Source: CAZSMK01 sp964608095 (lineage in GTDB: Bacteria > Sumerlaeota > Sumerlaeia > MWCT01 > JAGHBZ01). Taken from it: 64,000 bases of DNA. The notes below the pieces were generated by a model. That model made no database searches and had not been told where the DNA came from. It saw only the letters and a list, made by a program, of their open reading frames with translations. The stretch is from assembly GCA_964608095.1 (NCBI GenBank), contig CAZSMK010000102.1, positions 1 to 64,000 on the forward strand, in the 5' to 3' direction. The stretch's first letter is position 1, and every line of letters starts with the position of its first letter. The position numbers and the translations under genes were made by a program. This document shows positions 60,887 through 64,000 of this stretch, in pieces.

Positions 60887-61762
60887 ATGGGTAAGATAAA
60901 AATCACAAAAAAAGAACTCAAGGAAGACGAAGTAAAGACCTTTTTGGTAAGGGCTTCAACTTATCTCAAAGAAAACTATACAATCGTCATAATCGCTATT
61001 GCTGTAATAGTCGTGGCATTTATCGGTTTCAACCTCTACAGGTACAGGCAAAATCTCGTACTTGAAGAATCGAATAAATTGTTCACCTTTGCTATCAATT
61101 TATATGAACGAGGTCTGATGACGGAAGAAGAGGCGCAGCGCCGTGAAGAATATCTTCGTGAGGCTATACGTAACTGTGAACAGATTCTTCGCGATTACCC
61201 CAACGCAGATATCGCTCCAATCGCACTTTATCTCCAGGGGAATGCATACTACCTTTTAAACGATTTCGATCAATCTATCACAATTTTTCAGCAATACATA
61301 GAAACTACTCCGAACAACATCGAGAAGGCAAAAGGGTATGCCGCTCTGGGTTATGCCTTTGAGAACAAATTCTTCTATGAACGTACAGACCAGAGTATCC
61401 TTGACCAGGCAATGCGCGCATACGAGCGTGCAATCGACCTTGGCGGAGACTCGTACATTGCGTACGAAGCGATGCTTTCCAAGGCACGATTACTCGAACT
61501 CATGGACCAGAAAGAAAAAGCGGTCGAGATTTATGAGAAGGTAATGGCAGACCGAAAACATGTTGTCGAGGATTTTCAAAAGCGCGTTGCGAATCTCAAG
61601 GAAAAGGGTATGGATAAAACGCTTGAAGAAGAGATCGTGTATCAAATAAATAATGCACTTCAGCTTTTCACATTTTATAAAAGCGCTGAACTTGAACTCG
61701 TAAGACTCGAGGGCAGCAGCCCTGAGCTACCGGACGCGGAAGAAACATTGGTAGCGGAGTGA
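60887..61762 (+). CDS. Membrane-anchored TPR protein (YfgM/BamD-like layout)
   Basis: The 291-residue protein has a basic cytoplasmic N-terminus (MGKIKITKKELKEDEVKTF), one membrane helix (TIVIIAIAVIVVAFIGFNLY, residues about 33-53) and then a TPR-containing periplasmic region. NCEQILRDYPNADIAPIALYLQGNAYYLL and FDQSITIFQQYIETTPNN are TPR-type helices. It resembles YfgM-like TPR_21 proteins, which act in envelope protein folding or quality control. It precedes the FMN riboswitch but is not part of that operon. Confidence 0.8.
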   Translation: MGKIKITKKELKEDEVKTFLVRASTYLKENYTIVIIAIAVIVVAFIGFNLYRYRQNLVLEESNKLFTFAINLYERGLMTEEEAQRREEYLREAIRNCEQILRDYPNADIAPIALYLQGNAYYLLNDFDQSITIFQQYIETTPNNIEKAKGYAALGYAFENKFFYERTDQSILDQAMRAYERAIDLGGDSYIAYEAMLSKARLLELMDQKEKAVEIYEKVMADRKHVVEDFQKRVANLKEKGMDKTLEEEIVYQINNALQLFTFYKSAELELVRLEGSSPELPDAEETLVAE

Positions 61763-61784
61763 TTCTTTGAAATAATAATGACAG

Positions 61785-61910
61785 GTGCTTTTGGGGACAG
61801 GTGAAATTCCGTACCGGCGGTTAAAGCCCGCGAATGCTTTCGATTAGTCGAAGGGATGGAATCGGTGAAATTCCGGTGCCGACTGTTAAAGTCAGGATGG
61901 GAAAAAGTAC
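61785..61910 (+). promoter_or_regulatory. FMN (RFN) riboswitch
   Basis: The RFN consensus is present in order: GGGGACAGGTGAAATTCCGT, ACCGGCGGTTAAAGCCCGCG, GGATGGAATCGGTGAAATTC, GTGCCGACTGTTAAAGTC and GGATGGGAAAAAGTAC. P1 pairs GTGCTTTT (61785-61792) with AAAAGTAC (61903-61910). It binds FMN in the untranslated leader of ribE and acts with the following terminator to switch the riboflavin operon off when FMN is plentiful. Confidence 0.96.
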
Positions 61911-61928
61911 ACCTGCGTTCACTTTATG

Positions 61929-61966
61929 AAAAACCCCATAAGCGCTATTCTTCTGGGGTTTTTTTA
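61929..61966 (+). terminator. Riboswitch-controlled terminator
   Basis: AAAAACCCCA (61929-61938) pairs with TGGGGTTTTT (61954-61963) around a 15-base loop, followed by further Ts. It lies between the FMN aptamer and ribE, the expected place for an attenuation expression platform. Confidence 0.9.
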
Positions 61967-61991
61967 TTGAGTACGAGGCTTTTTTTCAAAC

Positions 61992-62633
61992 ATGTTTACA
62001 GGACTCATAGAAGCGATAGGCAAAGTGACCGGTACAACACTAACATCAGGTGTCCTGCGCCTATCGATTGAACCGGTATCACCTTATCCCGATGACTGGA
62101 ATCCGGTTATCGGTGAAAGCATAAGCATAGACGGCGTTTGTTTGACCGTTGTGAAGGTCAGCAACAATGAATTTACGGTGGATGTATCGAGTGAGACGCG
62201 TAACAAAACTACACTCAATCTTTTGAGAGCGAACGATTACGTCAACATCGAGCGTGCACTAAGGGTAGGCGACCGGTTTGGAGGACACTTTGTCTCCGGT
62301 CATGTTGATGGAGTAACCACTTTGCGATCAATCGCACAAATGGGCGATAACCGGCTTCTCGAAGTAAATCTCCAACAAAAATTCTTGAAGCAGGTTATTC
62401 TCGAAGGCTCGATTACGCTCGATGGGATAAGTCTCACCATCGCAGAGATCAAACCGCGGTCGTTTACGGTTTCAGTGATTCCTTATACCTATCGCCAAAC
62501 TACGTTGAGTCGAAAACAACCGGGCAGCCCGCTGAATGTCGAATTGGATATGATCGGTAAATATGTAAGCCGCATGCTTGGTGCACAAGATAGAATAAGT
62601 GAAGATTTATTGCGTTCAAGCGGCTTTATGTAA
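61992..62633 (+). CDS. ribE: Riboflavin synthase alpha subunit
   Basis: The 213-residue enzyme dismutates two 6,7-dimethyl-8-ribityllumazine molecules to riboflavin. It shows the internal duplication of two beta-barrel halves: MFTGLIEAIGKVTGT at the start with GESISIDGVCLTVV, and the second repeat VSGHVDGVTTLRSIAQ with LEGSITLDGISLTIAE. Gene order is ribE-ribBA-ribH; ribD is not adjacent. GAGG lies upstream of the ATG. Control by the FMN riboswitch is direct. Confidence 0.96.
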   Translation: MFTGLIEAIGKVTGTTLTSGVLRLSIEPVSPYPDDWNPVIGESISIDGVCLTVVKVSNNEFTVDVSSETRNKTTLNLLRANDYVNIERALRVGDRFGGHFVSGHVDGVTTLRSIAQMGDNRLLEVNLQQKFLKQVILEGSITLDGISLTIAEIKPRSFTVSVIPYTYRQTTLSRKQPGSPLNVELDMIGKYVSRMLGAQDRISEDLLRSSGFM

Positions 62634-62656
62634 AACTTTATATAAAAGAGGTTAAA

Positions 62657-63925
62657 ATGAATAAAAAGAAGGAAAAACATAGTCGCATAATAGGAGTGAA
62701 AGAGGCTCTCGAAGAGTTCAGGATGGGCAAGATGGTCATCATGGTGGATGATGAAGACCGGGAAAACGAAGGCGATTTCGTCATCCCCGCTGAACTCGCT
62801 TCTCCTGAAATTATCAATTTCATGATTAAAAAAGGTGGGGGGCTTGTCTGTGTCGCCACGACAACCGAGCGATTGCGGGAGTTGGCTCTTGAACCAATGG
62901 TAGGCGACAATACATCACGGGAAGGGACGAATTTCGCTGTTGCCGTTGATGCACACGAAGGGACGACTACAGGTATTTCCGCACATGACCGGGCACGTAC
63001 TGTCCAGGTATTTACAGATGATGGTGCAACACCAGACGATCTTATAAAACCCGGACATGTGTTCCCGCTTGGAGCCCGTCCCGGCGGTGTCCTACAGCGC
63101 GCCGGACATACTGAAGGTGCGGTCGATCTTACCAGAATGGCGGGATTCAAACCTGCTGCCGTGATTTGTGAAATTCTCAATGACGACGGGACTGTGGCGC
63201 GGCTGCCTGACCTCATCGAGTGCGCAAAACTCCATGACCTCAAAATTATCACCATCAGGGATATTATTGCGTATCGCCTTCGGACAGAACACCTTGTTAA
63301 ATGTGTCGTCACGACCAAGCTGCCTAATATGTATGGTCTCTGGGACCTGTATCTTTACGAGCAATCAATTACGGGCGAACTTCATGTAGCAATTGTCATG
63401 GGTGACCCTGAGACGTTTCAGCACAGTGAAGAGGGTATTCTGGTGAGGGTGCATTCCCAGTGTTTTACCGGCGATACACTGGGTTCACTCCGCTGCGATT
63501 GCGGCCCGCAGCTTCATAAGGCAATGGAGATGATCGGCAGAGAAGGTAGGGGAGTCGTTCTCTACCTCGGACAGGAGGGACGCGGCATAGGGTTGAAACA
63601 CAAAATCCTTGCATATAAACTCCAGGACCACGGCAGAGATACGGTTGAAGCAAATGAGGAACTGGGCTTCAAGGCTGACCTGCGCGAATATGGTACCGGC
63701 GCTCAAATTCTTGTCGATCTCGGGCTGAAAAAAATTCGGTTGCTCACCAACAATCCCAGAAAAATTATCGGAATTGCAGGATATGGCCTGGAAGTCGTAA
63801 AGCGCGAGCCTCTTGTCGTGGGCACTCATGCCTTTAATATTGAATATATACGCACAAAAAAGGAGAAGATGGGACATATCATCGACGATGTGCTTTTAAA
63901 TAAAACCATAGAGGAGGATTCATAA
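62657..63925 (+). CDS. ribBA: Bifunctional DHBP synthase / GTP cyclohydrolase II
   Basis: The 422-residue protein makes both riboflavin precursors. The N-terminal half (1-210) is 3,4-dihydroxy-2-butanone 4-phosphate synthase with DDEDRENEGDFVIPAEL (residues 31-47) and HTEGAVDLTRMAG near 154. The C-terminal half (about 225-422) is GTP cyclohydrolase II, with the zinc Cys set in HSQCFTGDTLGSLRCDCG, the catalytic segment GQEGRGIGLKHKILAY and R-x-Y-G-x-G region. It precedes ribH by one base or so and is under the FMN riboswitch. Confidence 0.97.
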   Translation: MNKKKEKHSRIIGVKEALEEFRMGKMVIMVDDEDRENEGDFVIPAELASPEIINFMIKKGGGLVCVATTTERLRELALEPMVGDNTSREGTNFAVAVDAHEGTTTGISAHDRARTVQVFTDDGATPDDLIKPGHVFPLGARPGGVLQRAGHTEGAVDLTRMAGFKPAAVICEILNDDGTVARLPDLIECAKLHDLKIITIRDIIAYRLRTEHLVKCVVTTKLPNMYGLWDLYLYEQSITGELHVAIVMGDPETFQHSEEGILVRVHSQCFTGDTLGSLRCDCGPQLHKAMEMIGREGRGVVLYLGQEGRGIGLKHKILAYKLQDHGRDTVEANEELGFKADLREYGTGAQILVDLGLKKIRLLTNNPRKIIGIAGYGLEVVKREPLVVGTHAFNIEYIRTKKEKMGHIIDDVLLNKTIEEDS

Positions 63926-63926
63926 G

Positions 63927-64000
63927 ATGGTTAAGAAGCTTGAAGGAACGTTTACCGGCAAAGGCTTGAAGTTCGGCATTGTGATCAGCCGATTCAATGA
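63927..64000 (+). CDS. ribH: Lumazine synthase, 5' part only
   Basis: Only the first 24 codons are in the window: MVKKLEGTFTGKGLKFGIVI, then SRFN. The 'G-x-x-F-x-I-V-x-S-R-F-N' pattern is the N-terminal motif of 6,7-dimethyl-8-ribityllumazine synthase. GAGGAGG lies upstream of the ATG, overlapping the end of ribBA. The remainder lies past 64000. Confidence 0.92.
   Translation, partial: MVKKLEGTFTGKGLKFGIVISRFN

Noticed and set aside
1..64000. CRISPR arrays, IS elements, phage or plasmid genes, rRNA and toxin-antitoxin pairs.
   Set aside because: No regularly spaced repeats, transposase, integrase, phage structural or rRNA sequence was recognised on either strand.

Overview
The window is moderate-GC bacterial chromosomal DNA from a diderm (Gram-negative-type) organism that I cannot place in a named phylum. 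Lipobox lipoproteins, a Wzm/Wzt polysaccharide exporter and an NtrC-type sigma-54 activator are present. So are two prepilin-like proteins with the FTLIELLIVVAII signature and a C-terminal YDPTNG(T/S)VS motif. That style of protein is familiar from uncultured candidate phyla known mainly from metagenome bins. No phage, plasmid, IS transposase, CRISPR array or rRNA is visible. The only RNA gene found is tRNA-Phe.

Layout. 1-2207: a prepilin-like gene behind a secreted two-domain protein (minus strand). 2725-6588: a DUF2851 protein, a large membrane protein and a coiled-coil lipoprotein (plus). 6661-8843: a galactokinase-like GHMP kinase and a GT2 glycosyltransferase, then tRNA-Phe and 6-phosphofructokinase. 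10305-20933: a long minus-strand gene train (dGTPase-like HD hydrolase, tandem GNAT, double-FHA protein, metallophosphoesterase, LigA, metallo-beta-lactamase hydrolase, TPR lipoprotein, FN3-like lipoprotein, cohesin-like secreted protein, radical SAM protein). 21148-25756: hot-dog thioesterase, LysE exporter, and a Wzm-Wzt-UbiA set for polysaccharide export. 25757-28686: a DUF1846 gene flanked on both sides by hairpin-rich intergenic DNA holding two copies of a structured repeat.

28687-36558: a TPR lipoprotein, then a glycan-type cluster of two APH-fold kinases and several glycosyltransferases. In its middle, two glycosyltransferase genes and an ABC exporter are broken by in-frame stops and deletions. 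36597-38594: a second secreted-protein/prepilin pair arranged like the first. 38797-46581: a truncated fragment, UbiB-like kinase, small membrane protein, and two large paralogous membrane proteins with GATase-like domains, plus a gene remnant. 46589-50429: PMT-type glycosyltransferase, DAHP synthase, and a GHL10-like glycoside hydrolase. 50619-58438: aldo/keto reductase, Tyr-rich secreted protein, polyprenyl synthase, a secreted binding protein, and an NtrC/histidine kinase pair. 58684-64000: PepV-type dipeptidase, 5-formyl-THF cyclo-ligase, a TPR membrane protein, and an FMN-riboswitch-controlled ribE-ribBA-ribH operon that runs off the end.

Much of the window builds or decorates the cell surface. 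The strongest unusual signals are the decaying glycosyltransferase/ABC block, the repeated structured intergenic element with sequence-divergent but position-conserved hairpins, the twice-repeated secreted-protein/prepilin module with a shared SW-x-LY tail, and the paralogous membrane proteins whose N-terminal region vaguely resembles a cysteine-less exosortase.
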